A stretch of DNA of 21,429 nt from an uncultured Clostridia bacterium (lineage in GTDB: Bacteria; Bacillota; Clostridia; TANB77; CAG-508), in assembly GCA_948745425.1 (NCBI GenBank), contig CAPZDM010000027.1, positions 1 to 21,429 of the forward strand. The letters run 5' to 3'. The notes below the pieces were generated by a model. That model ran no database searches. It was not told the origin of the DNA and was given only the letters and a program-made list of their open reading frames with translations. Made by a program: the position numbers and the translations under genes. Below are positions 15,207-21,429 of this stretch, one piece after another; position 1 is the first letter of the stretch, and each line of letters starts with the position of its first letter.

Positions 15207-16029
15207 ATGAAATTTATTAGAAAATAAAATATTGGATCAAATTAAAAATGCTGAAGGGGAACTTTTTTATGAAATGTTAGGCAAAGGAGAAAAAACAGCA
15301 AATGCTACTAAGTTTTTAAATATCAGATCAACAAATAATCCTAATTTAGTAAAACCTTATAACTTTGAAACTTTTGAAGATGAAAAAGATATGTTTTTTA
15401 CAGAGTCTGTAGATTTATATAATTTAGAATATGAATTAACAAGAGTAGAAAAAAATTTGAAAAAAAATAATAAAATTGTTGCTATAAAAATATATTTAGG
15501 ATATCAATTTTTTTAAGCTAATGATGAAAAAGTGGTTAAAGTAACAGAATTGGCACGAAAGTATGGATTATCTATGGTATTTCATTGTGGAGAAACATGG
15601 TCTCCAGATAACGAATCTGAAAATAATGCCAATTATTCAGATGCTAAATATATTGAAGATTTAGCAATAAAATTTAAAGATGTTAACTTTATTGGAAGTC
15701 ATCTAAATTGGCCTGATTTTGATAATATATTTGCTCTATGTGAGAAATATAAAAATGTATTTACTTGTATAAGTGGTTGTTTAGATGCTCTTGATAGGAA
15801 TGAGAGAGATAATCAAGTAAAAAATACAATTGAAATACTTAATAGATATTTAAAAAAATATCCTAATTTAAAAAATAAATTAATGTATGGTACAGACTTC
15901 TTTTCAGATGATTTAGCTTTTATAGATGTATCTGATTATATTAAAATAGTTGAGGCTTTAGAATTGAGTGAAAGTGAAAAACAAACAATCTTATGCACAA
16001 AAAGTTATTGGGGAAAAAATAACATATGA
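15207..16029 (+). pseudogene. Broken amidohydrolase-family gene
   Basis: Remains of a TIM-barrel metal-dependent hydrolase (amidohydrolase 2-like). Conserved strand ends are visible: VFHCGE, IGSHLNWP and YGTDFF, whose His and Asp would bind metal. The gene is broken in at least two ways. After ATG 15207 the frame stops after six codons. Losing one A from the AAA at 15210-15212 would instead read straight into the long frame. Later, TAA at 15514-15516 interrupts the frame between YQFF and ANDEKVV, and the same frame continues to 16029. The N-terminal HxH metal motif is absent. The C-terminus runs into an aldehyde dehydrogenase fragment, so a deletion also removed its end. Confidence 0.8.
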
Positions 16030-16234
16030 AGATGAAAAAGAAATAGATAAGATTATTTTTGAGCCTAAAGGAGTAGTTGCAGTCATTATAGTTTGGAATT
16101 TTCCTTTCTCAAGTTTTGTATGGCAAGCTGTTACTAATTTACTTGTAGGAAATACTGTAATTATTAAGCATTCTGAATTAGTGCCTTTATGTAGTAAATT
16201 TATTTATGATATGGTTAATAGTGTGATTTCCTAA
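15995..16234 (+). pseudogene. Aldehyde dehydrogenase fragment
   Basis: About 80 residues from the N-terminal half of an NAD(P)-dependent aldehyde dehydrogenase. It shows the hallmark GVVAVI..WNFPF followed by NLLVGNTVIIKHSE, which line the cofactor pocket. The catalytic Cys and Glu regions are missing, and the normal Pro before WNFPF is replaced by Val. It overlaps the end of the amidohydrolase remnant in another frame and stops abruptly where mobile-element sequence begins (about 16215-16235). It cannot be functional. Confidence 0.8.
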
Positions 16235-16435
16235 AATTATATGCCCATCTTTATCTGAATCTTTACAGTTATTACAATCTGTACATTTGTTCATTAACTT
16301 AATGTTTTTCCTATTGTTGCAAAAATTCTTATTAAAACATTTGCTACATATTGGACATATTGGTCTGTCTCTTTTAGGACGTTGTTTTTTTACAAGATAC
16401 GTCCCAACCTTGTAATCTTTATTTATTTTTGTCAT
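16187..16435 (-). CDS. Cys-rich basic small protein, probably 3'-truncated
   Basis: An 82-residue protein with a basic N-terminus (VKKQRPKRDRP) and eight Cys arranged as CPICSKC, FC, then CTDCNNC, suggesting two zinc-binding knuckles. ATG 16435 follows AAGGAG by nine bases. The last 20 or so residues are read from the antisense of the aldehyde dehydrogenase fragment, so the natural C-terminus has been lost at the junction. It lies downstream of the excisionase-like gene, where a recombinase gene often sits. It could be an accessory protein or the N-terminal part of a larger one. No family is firmly recognised. Confidence 0.55.
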   Translation of the reverse strand: MTKINKDYKVGTYLVKKQRPKRDRPICPICSKCFNKNFCNNRKNIKLMNKCTDCNNCKDSDKDGHIILGNHTINHIINKFTT

Positions 16436-16473
16436 ATCAATATTCTCCTTTAATTTTTCTTAAGAAAATTTTG

Positions 16474-16536
16474 AAGAATACCTTGTCAAATCAAGATTAT
16501 TAGATTATAATAATAAATGAAGAGCAAGGTATTCTT
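16474..16536. repeat. 12-bp inverted repeat with 39-base spacer
   Basis: AAGAATACCTTG (16474-16485) and CAAGGTATTCTT (16525-16536) are perfect complements in the gap between the excisionase-like and Cys-rich genes. Nearby, TTTTCTTAAGAAAA (about 16456-16469) is a further 14-bp palindrome. These could be recombinase arm sites or an attenuator. The gap 16436-16629 otherwise shows no gene. Confidence 0.5.
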
Positions 16537-16629
16537 GCTTGTAAAATATTTTACATATTAAGTCTTAAGCATATAGCTTAAGCAATTAGTGTAGAAGGTT
16601 TAAAGGGCAAATTTAAATCTTCTTATTTT

Positions 16630-16788
16630 TTAACTTTTTACATTATTAAGAATTTTTCTTAAATTATCTTCACTTATTAATAATTTTCTGCCTAAAACTT
16701 TTGCATGTGCATCTTTAGATTTTATCAATCTATAAGCAGTTTCTTTACTTACATGAAAAGCAGTCTTTATATCTTCTGCAGAAAACAT
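16630..16788 (-). CDS. Excisionase-family small HTH protein
   Basis: A 52-residue protein too short for usual gene calls. It begins MFSAEDIKTAFHVSKETAYR, continues through LIKSKD, and has VLGRKLLISEDNL, the winged-HTH pattern of MerR/excisionase-like proteins: helix, turn, recognition helix, then a wing ending in a basic strand. Excisionases bind and bend DNA to steer tyrosine recombinases towards excision. ATG 16788 is chosen over ATG 16794 because it sits seven bases after AGAGG. It has a consensus promoter 190 bases upstream and a GC-richer leader. A partner integrase is not adjacent. Confidence 0.7.
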   Translation of the reverse strand: MFSAEDIKTAFHVSKETAYRLIKSKDAHAKVLGRKLLISEDNLRKILNNVKS

Positions 16789-16794
16789 TTTCAT

Positions 16795-16974
16795 TCCTCT
16801 GGATTTTCACCACCACCCTATCAAGACTGGCTACACTCATTACGTGCGATGATACTTTTAAACCACTCAAGTTGTGACTATGTAGGAGAGCATTTCTGTT
16901 TATATCTAACAACGGAAATATTCAATTTTCAATGTACTTCTGTATAGTTTTAATAACCATATTATCAAATACTA
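16795..16974 (-). promoter_or_regulatory. Long GC-richer leader of the excisionase-like gene
   Basis: About 180 bases lie between the expected transcription start and the gene. The part from 16800 to 16920 is clearly richer in G+C (roughly 40%) than its surroundings and contains no convincing minus-strand gene. Blocks such as GGGTGGTGGTGAAAATCC end right at the ribosome site. The base composition suggests conserved sequence, for example structured RNA or protein sites, but I did not find a definite fold. Confidence 0.45.
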
Positions 16975-16980
16975 ACAAAA

Positions 16981-17009
16981 ATTATAACATGGGGTATTGC
17001 AAATGTCAA
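16981..17009 (-). promoter_or_regulatory. Perfect consensus promoter of the excisionase-like gene
   Basis: Minus strand TTGACA (17004-17009), exactly 17 bases, TATAAT (16981-16986), with TGT before the -10. This is the strongest promoter in the window, overlapping a divergent promoter. Confidence 0.85.
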
Positions 17010-17025
17010 TAGTTGGTGATAAAAT
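16997..17025 (+). promoter_or_regulatory. Divergent promoter of the DUF6076 gene
   Basis: TTGCAA (16997-17002), 17-base spacer, TAAAAT (17020-17025) preceded by TGA. Its -35 lies within the spacer and -35 of the minus-strand promoter, so occupancy of one should hinder the other. Confidence 0.65.
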
Positions 17026-17062
17026 ATTTATAGAAACATAACAAAAGTTAGGAGAATTGTTA

Positions 17063-18064
17063 ATGGAGAATTTGGAAATACTTATAGATAATCAATTTTA
17101 CATAGATAAAATATCAAAACTTAAATTAATTAGATATACAGCATTTAGATATAATTATAAACATAAGGGATATGAATTTTACAATAAACACGAAGAATTA
17201 AAGTTAGGAGTTCAACTTTGTGATTTTATAAATACAGATTTCTCTTCCTATGAGGATATGAAAAATTTTGTTGAACAATATAGTATTTGTACAATTTCAG
17301 AATTAGGAAATATACCTATTTATAAATTTTATAAAGACTTTGATTACAATGACTTAATTAATAAACTTATAGATAAAACAGCTAAAAAGTTATCTAAAAT
17401 TCAAAAGGCTTTCATAAAAGATATAGAATACATATATAACCTAAATGAATTAGAAGAATTAAGCAATATATCTCCTGCACAAAGATTATACATATTAAGA
17501 GAAAGAGAACAAAAAGCAAAAATATTTGAAATATATGAAGAAAGTAAAATAAGATTATGTCTTAATAATTTTGGAGACTTTACAAAATTTTCAATTACAA
17601 ATGAAGAAGATGCACAAGAAATTGCAAAAGTTGTGAAAAATGAAAATTTATTACCATATAATTATTTATGCAAAAATATTATTCCTACATTCGTTATAGA
17701 ATTATTAGAATTAACAACAATAGAAAATATTGAAATAAAGAGATGTAAGAATTGTGGAAAATTCTTTGTTCCAGAAAATAGATCTGATGAATTATATTGT
17801 AGTAATATTTTTGAAAATGGAAAAACCTGTAAAGAAGTAGGTCCATTTAAAGTAAAACAAAAATTAATGGAAGAAAACAATGATTTAAAAGTATATAGAA
17901 ATGTTTATCAAAAATTATTATTAAGAACAAGAAGAAATCCTATGAATGATGAATATGAAAAAGATTTTATTGAATTTAAAAGGAAAAATGCAGAGTTAAA
18001 AGAAAAAATTAGTAATGGAAAATTGACACAAGAAGAATATATGAAATGGTTAAATGAACAATAA
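17063..18064 (+). CDS. DUF6076-like zinc-motif protein
   Basis: A 333-residue soluble protein resembling DUF6076 proteins found in Firmicute accessory regions; function unknown. The N-terminal 200 residues are helical and charged. The clearest motif is a Cys set, KRCKNCGKFFVPENRSDELYC followed by GKTC (C228, C231, C246, C256), a probable zinc knuckle with the NRSD turn. A Lys/Glu-rich helical tail follows. ATG 17063 is chosen because AGGAG lies eight bases upstream. A TTG at 17057 is too close to it. The abiE operon follows 85 bases later behind its own promoter. Confidence 0.65.
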   Translation: MENLEILIDNQFYIDKISKLKLIRYTAFRYNYKHKGYEFYNKHEELKLGVQLCDFINTDFSSYEDMKNFVEQYSICTISELGNIPIYKFYKDFDYNDLINKLIDKTAKKLSKIQKAFIKDIEYIYNLNELEELSNISPAQRLYILREREQKAKIFEIYEESKIRLCLNNFGDFTKFSITNEEDAQEIAKVVKNENLLPYNYLCKNIIPTFVIELLELTTIENIEIKRCKNCGKFFVPENRSDELYCSNIFENGKTCKEVGPFKVKQKLMEENNDLKVYRNVYQKLLLRTRRNPMNDEYEKDFIEFKRKNAELKEKISNGKLTQEEYMKWLNEQ

Positions 18065-18077
18065 AATAATAGAAAAA

Positions 18078-18127
18078 TTAACCTAATTACCACCAAAGCT
18101 ATTGACTTATGGTGGTGATTAGGTTAA
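18078..18127 (+). repeat. Long inverted repeat at the abiE promoter (likely operator)
   Basis: TTAACCTAATTACCACCA (18078-18095) and TGGTGGTGATTAGGTTAA (18110-18127) are complementary over 18 bases with one T-G pair, around a 14-base loop. The loop holds the -35 box and the right arm fills the -35/-10 spacer, as expected of an AbiEi operator. The hairpin followed by AATATTTTT could also end the DUF6076 transcript. Confidence 0.75.
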
Positions 18128-18130
18128 AAT
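18102..18130 (+). promoter_or_regulatory. abiE promoter
   Basis: TTGACT (18102-18107), 17-base spacer, TAAAAT (18125-18130). Transcription would start near 18137, next to the GGAGG, so the leader would be very short. Confidence 0.65.
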
Positions 18131-18149
18131 ATTTTTGGAGGAAAAATAT

Positions 18150-18692
18150 ATGTTATATACTTACAACGAAATAAAAAATAAATATAAAAGCACTTATCAA
18201 ATACGAAAAGCATTGAAAAATAAAGAATTTTTTAAAATTGAAAAAGGTATATATTCTGATATTCCTAATGTTCATTATTTAGCAGTTATAATGAAGAAAT
18301 ATCCTTATGGAGTATTTACTTCTTACTCTGCTTATTATTATCACAATTTAACAGATGTTATTCCAAACACAATGTATTTGGCTACAAACAGAAATGGAAC
18401 AACTATTACTTCAGATAAAATAAAGCAAATTCGTATGAAAGACGAATTATATAATTTAGGTAAAACTGAAATTGATTATGAAGGAATAAAAATAAATATT
18501 TATAATAAAGAAAGAATGCTAATTGATTTAGCTAGAAATAAAAATCAAATTGGATATGACTTATATAAAGAAATTATCTCTAATTATAGAAAACTAGCAA
18601 ATTTATTAGATACACAAAAAATAGAAGAATATTTACAATATTTTGTAAATGGAAATAAAATTTTTGAAATAATACAAGACGAGGTGTTTTAA
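18150..18692 (+). CDS. abiEi: AbiEi-type antitoxin, winged-helix regulator
   Basis: A 180-residue protein with the AbiEi layout. The N-terminal winged helix (about 1-45) shows the pattern IRKALKNKEFFKIEKGIYSD, and the rest is a larger alpha/beta domain with FTSYSAYYYHNLTD and IYNKERMLIDLARN, typical of these antitoxins. AbiEi neutralises the AbiEii toxin and in characterised systems represses its own promoter through inverted repeats. ATG 18150 lies eight bases after GGAGG. A TTG at 18135 overlaps that site. Its TAA overlaps the ATG of the toxin gene by one base. Confidence 0.85.
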   Translation: MLYTYNEIKNKYKSTYQIRKALKNKEFFKIEKGIYSDIPNVHYLAVIMKKYPYGVFTSYSAYYYHNLTDVIPNTMYLATNRNGTTITSDKIKQIRMKDELYNLGKTEIDYEGIKINIYNKERMLIDLARNKNQIGYDLYKEIISNYRKLANLLDTQKIEEYLQYFVNGNKIFEIIQDEVF

Positions 18693-19513
18693 TGGATATA
18701 TATGAAGCTGTCAACAAATACATATCAGCAGGTTATTCTGAAGATGATGCAATTCCAAAAGTTGCTCAAGATATTGTTTTGCTTAAAATTGGAAATAGCA
18801 AATATAATAAAAATATAACTGTAAAAGGTGGAGTTGTAATGCATAACATTTCTAAAGATATGCGTCGTGCAACTCGAGACATGGATATAGATTTTATAAA
18901 ATATTCTTTAGAAGATAAATCGATTCTTAATTTTATAAAAGAATTAAATAACATAGATGATGGTGTAAAAATAAAAGTTACTGGAAAGATTGAACCATTA
19001 CATCATCAAGACTACGATGGAAAAAGAGTTTACATACAACTAACTGATAGCCATCGCTATTCAATAAGTTCAAAACTAGATATTGGAGTACATAAATATT
19101 TTGATATGGAACAAGACGAGTATTATTTTGATTTTAACATAATAGATGAAAGTGTTAGTTTACTTATAAATTCTAAAGAACAAATAATTGTTGAAAAATT
19201 AAAATCATTATTAAAATTTGGTATTACTTCTACTAGATTTAAAGACATCTTTGATTTTTACTATTTAATTAATAATGAAAATTTAGATAAGGACAAGCTA
19301 ATAAAATACATAGACATATTAATTTTTCAAGATGAAAATATGCGAGAACATACAATAGACGATATATCTAAAAGATTAACAAATATATTGAATAATAATA
19401 GATTTCAATCAAGAATTAACACAGCTAATAATAATTGGTTAGAAGTACCTATAAAAGACGTTATTGATAATGTTTTAGATTATTTTGATAATTTAACACT
19501 AGTAACAAAATAA
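18692..19513 (+). CDS. abiEii: AbiEii-type nucleotidyltransferase toxin
   Basis: A 273-residue member of the AbiEii/AbiGii family (DUF1814), a DNA polymerase beta-like nucleotidyltransferase toxin of a phage-abortive-infection system. Motif I is intact: KGGVVM (about 45-50) and RRATRDMDIDF (58-68), whose Asp residues bind metal. SKLDIGVHKY, then EQIIVEKLKSLL, then RFKDIFDFYYL follow, matching the later family motifs with the conserved Lys and the R-x-KD-x-x-D. Related toxins add nucleotides to tRNA or bind GTP. No key residue appears lost, so the system may be active. Confidence 0.9.
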   Translation: MDIYEAVNKYISAGYSEDDAIPKVAQDIVLLKIGNSKYNKNITVKGGVVMHNISKDMRRATRDMDIDFIKYSLEDKSILNFIKELNNIDDGVKIKVTGKIEPLHHQDYDGKRVYIQLTDSHRYSISSKLDIGVHKYFDMEQDEYYFDFNIIDESVSLLINSKEQIIVEKLKSLLKFGITSTRFKDIFDFYYLINNENLDKDKLIKYIDILIFQDENMREHTIDDISKRLTNILNNNRFQSRINTANNNWLEVPIKDVIDNVLDYFDNLTLVTK

Positions 19514-19526
19514 ATGGAGGTTTAAA

Positions 19527-19877
19527 ATGAAAATAGTAAAGTTTAATAATGCTCAAACTATAAAAAATAGTAATACCAGTAAGTTATTAGAATATTCTAT
19601 TGCATTAAATGATAAAGATATTGATTTTTGTATAAATACAATTAGTGGTAGATATCCAGAAAAGGGATATTGTAGTAATGAAAAGTGTAAAGAGTTATGC
19701 TACATATTAGAGGGAAATGGAAAAATTAATAAAGAAGATGAAACAATTTCTTTTGAAAAAGGCGATGTTATTTTAATAGATAAAGAAGAAATATATTATT
19801 GGAGTGGTAATTGCAAAATAATTATGATTTGTACTCCAGCTTGGTATAAAGAACAATGTAAATTATTAGATATATAA
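19527..19877 (+). CDS. Small cupin-fold protein with atypical ligands
   Basis: A 116-residue single-domain cupin. The central part shows LCYILEGNGKI, then a Gly/Asp turn FEKGDVILIDKEE, the usual two-motif beta barrel. The His residues that normally hold the metal are absent: the first motif has CSNEKCKELC and the second YYW in their place, so metal binding would have to differ. It starts at ATG 19527 after GGAGG, 13 bases past the toxin gene, in the same transcript. It may be cargo; sugar-related or regulatory roles are possible, none shown. Confidence 0.75.
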   Translation: MKIVKFNNAQTIKNSNTSKLLEYSIALNDKDIDFCINTISGRYPEKGYCSNEKCKELCYILEGNGKINKEDETISFEKGDVILIDKEEIYYWSGNCKIIMICTPAWYKEQCKLLDI

Positions 19878-19892
19878 GAGGAGGAAAATTAG

Positions 19893-20342
19893 ATGATTGG
19901 TATTATTATTGCACTATTGTCAGCATTTTTTATGACAGGAATGCAAATATTATTAAAGAAAAGTTATAAGGAATTAGATCCAGCTGTTGCATACTTATTT
20001 GATATGCTTTTCGGATTAGTTATATGGATTCCAATTGGTTTTATCTTTGGTGCAACATTTGAAGGAATACTTAATTGTTTACTATATGCTGTTATTTCTG
20101 CAATTCTTTCCGAAGCATTAGTATTTTATGCTTTATCAAAAGGCAATTTGAGTGTTTCTACAGTGTTAATAGCAACATACCCCGTATATACACTATTATT
20201 TTCATTTTTAATAAATAATGAGAGATTAACATTAATACAAATTTCATTAGTATTAATTACTATTATTGGAACTATATTAACTGCTTTTGATTCTGATTTA
20301 TATTGCATTTGGTGTAAGTTGTTTATATTCTTCTCTTTCTAG
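19893..20342 (+). pseudogene. Truncated EamA/DMT-family transporter
   Basis: The first half of a ten-helix drug/metabolite transporter. The first helix is IIIALLSAFFMTGMQILLKK, and the EamA repeat continues through SEALVFYALSKGNLSVSTVLIATYPVYTLLFSFLINNERLT to TIIGTILTAF. EamA proteins are about 280-300 residues with two repeats. This reading frame has 149, and its last 16 residues come from the antisense of the repA fragment. The break lies near 20285-20300. GAGGAGG precedes ATG 19893, so it would be translated as the fourth gene of the abiE operon. Confidence 0.75.
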
Positions 20343-20417
20343 TAATTCTCTAGGTATTTGAATAAAACTATTAAACTTTAAAATATCTGATTTTTTAAAT
20401 GGTGTGAACTCATACAT
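20298..20417 (-). pseudogene. RepA_N replication-initiator 5' fragment
   Basis: A 39-codon frame from ATG 20417, preceded by GGGAGG, matches the start of Firmicute RepA_N initiators: MYEFTPFKKSDILKFNSFI, then QIPRELLEREEYKQLTPNA. Intact proteins continue for 200 or more residues. Here the frame ends at TAA just where the transporter fragment starts. The two fragments face each other tail to tail, marking a deletion or recombination join between a plasmid-like element and other DNA. Confidence 0.75.
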
Positions 20418-20432
20418 CTTTGACCTCCCTCT

Positions 20433-20461
20433 ATTATAAATTTTTCTAATTTGTTCTAGAA
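20433..20461 (-). promoter_or_regulatory. Candidate repA promoter
   Basis: A perfect minus-strand TATAAT (20433-20438) sits close to the ribosome site. The -35 position (20456-20461, TTCTAG) is poor and overlaps a TTCTAGAA palindrome. Confidence 0.45.
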
Positions 20462-20574
20462 TTTTTCTAGAAAATAATCTTTAAATGCTTGATATGACAA
20501 GGTTTTGTTCTTCGTAAAATTTTCTATAACAATTTACTTTGAACTTTTTTCTGTTCTAGAACATTTTTCTAGAA
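20454..20574. repeat. Cluster of TTCTAGAA palindromes
   Basis: Four exact copies of TTCTAGAA start at 20454, 20465, 20554 and 20567, as two pairs about 100 bases apart. The third lies in GTTCTAGAAC. A near copy (TTCTAATT) starts at 20444, giving 10-11 base phasing. They lie upstream of the repA stub, the position expected for operators or iteron-like sites. The rest of this gap shows no gene. Confidence 0.65.
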
Positions 20575-20618
20575 CAAAATTTAAGGATTAAGAGGGAATT
20601 TAGAAGACTGAAAAAAGT

Positions 20619-20658
20619 AAAAACACATTATTCCAATCTCTTGAAATAATGTGTTTTT
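20619..20658 (-). terminator. Strong hairpin terminator
   Basis: AAAAACACATTATT (20619-20632) and AATAATGTGTTTTT (20645-20658) pair over 14 bases. Read on the minus strand it is followed by TACTTTTTTC. It separates the integrase side from the repA stub. Confidence 0.7.
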
Positions 20659-20670
20659 AGCACTCTTGAT

Positions 20671-20707
20671 ATAATTTTCGTCCTTTTGTAGTTTCCTACA
20701 AAATTAT
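20671..20707 (-). ncRNA. Possible structured RNA with GAAA tetraloop
   Basis: On the minus strand an 8-bp stem TTTTGTAG/CTACAAAA (20684-20703) closes a GAAA loop. Outer bases ATAATTTT/AAAATTAT (20671-20678 with 20700-20707) can pair too, competing for the same AAAA. A strong terminator follows 13 bases later. The layout is like an attenuator or small RNA end; no known class is recognised. The gap 20659-20868 contains no supported gene. Confidence 0.35.
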
Positions 20708-20868
20708 GATTTTATGGTCGAGGTGAGGTGCTTATGCCAAATGCTATTTTTCCTTATATATCAATATTTTCAAAGAACTATTTTGAATTGTTGAAGTTTT
20801 TTGTTGAAGATTTAATGTTTTTTATACTATTAAATTTCAACAAATTCTATTTAGTTTTCTTTAGTATT

Positions 20869-21402
20869 TTAAGCTGTTTTATCTTCTGTAGAAAAGTCAA
20901 CTCCAAAAATTGATTTACCTATTAAATAATCTTCAACATTTTTATTTTCAGAGTTTTCAAATTCACTATCTACATCAACATAGTATTGCATAGTTATTGT
21001 AATATCAGAATGACCTAATATTTTTTTTAAAACTGCTGGTGCAATTTTAGCTTCAGCACATCTTGTTGCAAAAGTACCTCGTAACATATGAGTATGAACA
21101 TCTGTCTTTTGAACTAATTGTCCTTTTTTATTTTCTTCTTCATATATGCCAATACCAAGTTTTAAGGCAATTCTTTTTAAGCTACTATTTATAGAGTTTT
21201 CAATATGCATTGTTTTATCTTCTTTACAAAATAATAAATTATTTTTATTTGTTATTTTATGCTCTAATGCTGACTCAATTATTTGTTTACTTATATTTGT
21301 CATAGTTAGAGTTCTTTCTCCATTTTCAGTTTTAGCAGTTTCTCCAATTATTACTTTGCCACTAATGTTTTTGGTTTGGATTGTCAATACTTTTTTGGAC
21401 AA
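20869..21402 (-). pseudogene. Tyrosine recombinase (integrase), 5'-truncated
   Basis: The catalytic half of a phage/ICE-type tyrosine recombinase. Visible residues are the beta-hairpin Lys (K24, in ETAKTENGERTL), the HMLR box (H105, R108) in HTHMLRGTFATR, LGH (H131), and the nucleophile Tyr (about Y141) in TMQYYVDV. The first catalytic Arg (normally in a T-G-x-R motif) and the DNA-binding N-terminal domains are missing. An in-frame TAA lies directly upstream of TTG 21402. The remaining 27 bases to the window edge do not continue the family. It is probably a remnant and points leftwards. Confidence 0.75.
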
Positions 21403-21429
21403 TTTTTATAAGGACACTTTTTTATATTC

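Noticed and set aside
15514..15516. In-frame TAA as stop-codon recoding
   Set aside because: The same gene also has a frameshift, a missing N-terminus and a fused end, so simple decay explains it; other genes use TAA as a normal stop.
16705..16947. 80-codon plus-strand frame
   Set aside because: It overlaps the excisionase-like gene and its leader in antisense, has no ribosome site, and its unusual composition is better explained by the leader.
20453..20575. GTTCTAGAAC as a LexA (SOS) box
   Set aside because: The Firmicute LexA box is GAAC-N4-GTTC, with half-sites in the opposite order.
20728..20913. 61-codon plus-strand frame starting after GAGGTGAGGTG (ATG 20734)
   Set aside because: The ribosome site is good, but the protein is low-complexity hydrophobic, matches nothing, and its end is antisense to the recombinase. 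It may be a remnant; not supported as a gene.

Overview
The window looks like part of a chromosome of a very AT-rich Firmicute, most likely an uncultured gut clostridium. The evidence is low GC, strong Shine-Dalgarno sites (AGGAGG), frequent TTG/GTG starts, a clostridial DnaD/DnaC-type primosome pair, the non-mevalonate IspH enzyme and Gram-positive type IV secretion proteins. The standard genetic code fits. Species cannot be named from the sequence.

Left part (1-7400). A 503-residue orphan gene (+) converges, at a perfect 30-bp bidirectional terminator, on a long leftward (-) gene block. In transcription order that block is: a previously missed 47-residue membrane peptide, a VirD4/TraG-type coupling ATPase, a VirB2-like pilin candidate, a VirB6-like polytopic membrane protein, a PrgI/VirB3-like protein, then a DnaD-domain primosome protein and a DnaC/DnaI helicase loader. 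This is a partial type IV secretion set. No VirB4, relaxase or wall hydrolase lies in the window.

Middle part (7400-12950). These look like ordinary chromosomal genes: a DUF1858 redox-disulfide protein, three tRNAs (Lys-TTT, Glu-TTC, Thr-TGT) behind a strong promoter, an SDR reductase of the YmfI (EF-P 5-aminopentanone reductase) type, a stand-alone starch-binding-type module (CBM25/53), ispH, an unrecognised 181-residue protein and a DUF2207 membrane protein whose Gly-rich tail looks frameshifted. About 630 bp of extremely A-rich noncoding DNA follows.

Right part (13600-21429). This is an accessory region and a gene graveyard. It holds an XRE-regulator/Fic operon, a broken amidohydrolase joined to an aldehyde dehydrogenase fragment, an excisionase-like gene plus a Cys-rich gene, a DUF6076 zinc-motif protein, an AbiEi/AbiEii operon followed by a cupin and a truncated EamA transporter, a RepA_N replication-protein stub facing a cluster of TTCTAGAA palindromes, a structured element with a terminator, and a 5'-truncated tyrosine recombinase. 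The pieces suggest several mobile elements that inserted, recombined and decayed. The abiE promoter lies inside a long inverted repeat, which suggests autoregulation by AbiEi.

Most noteworthy candidates: the compact secretion operon abutting replication-initiation genes, the abiE operator-promoter layout, the palindrome cluster at the repA stub, and the GC-rich leader of the excisionase gene.
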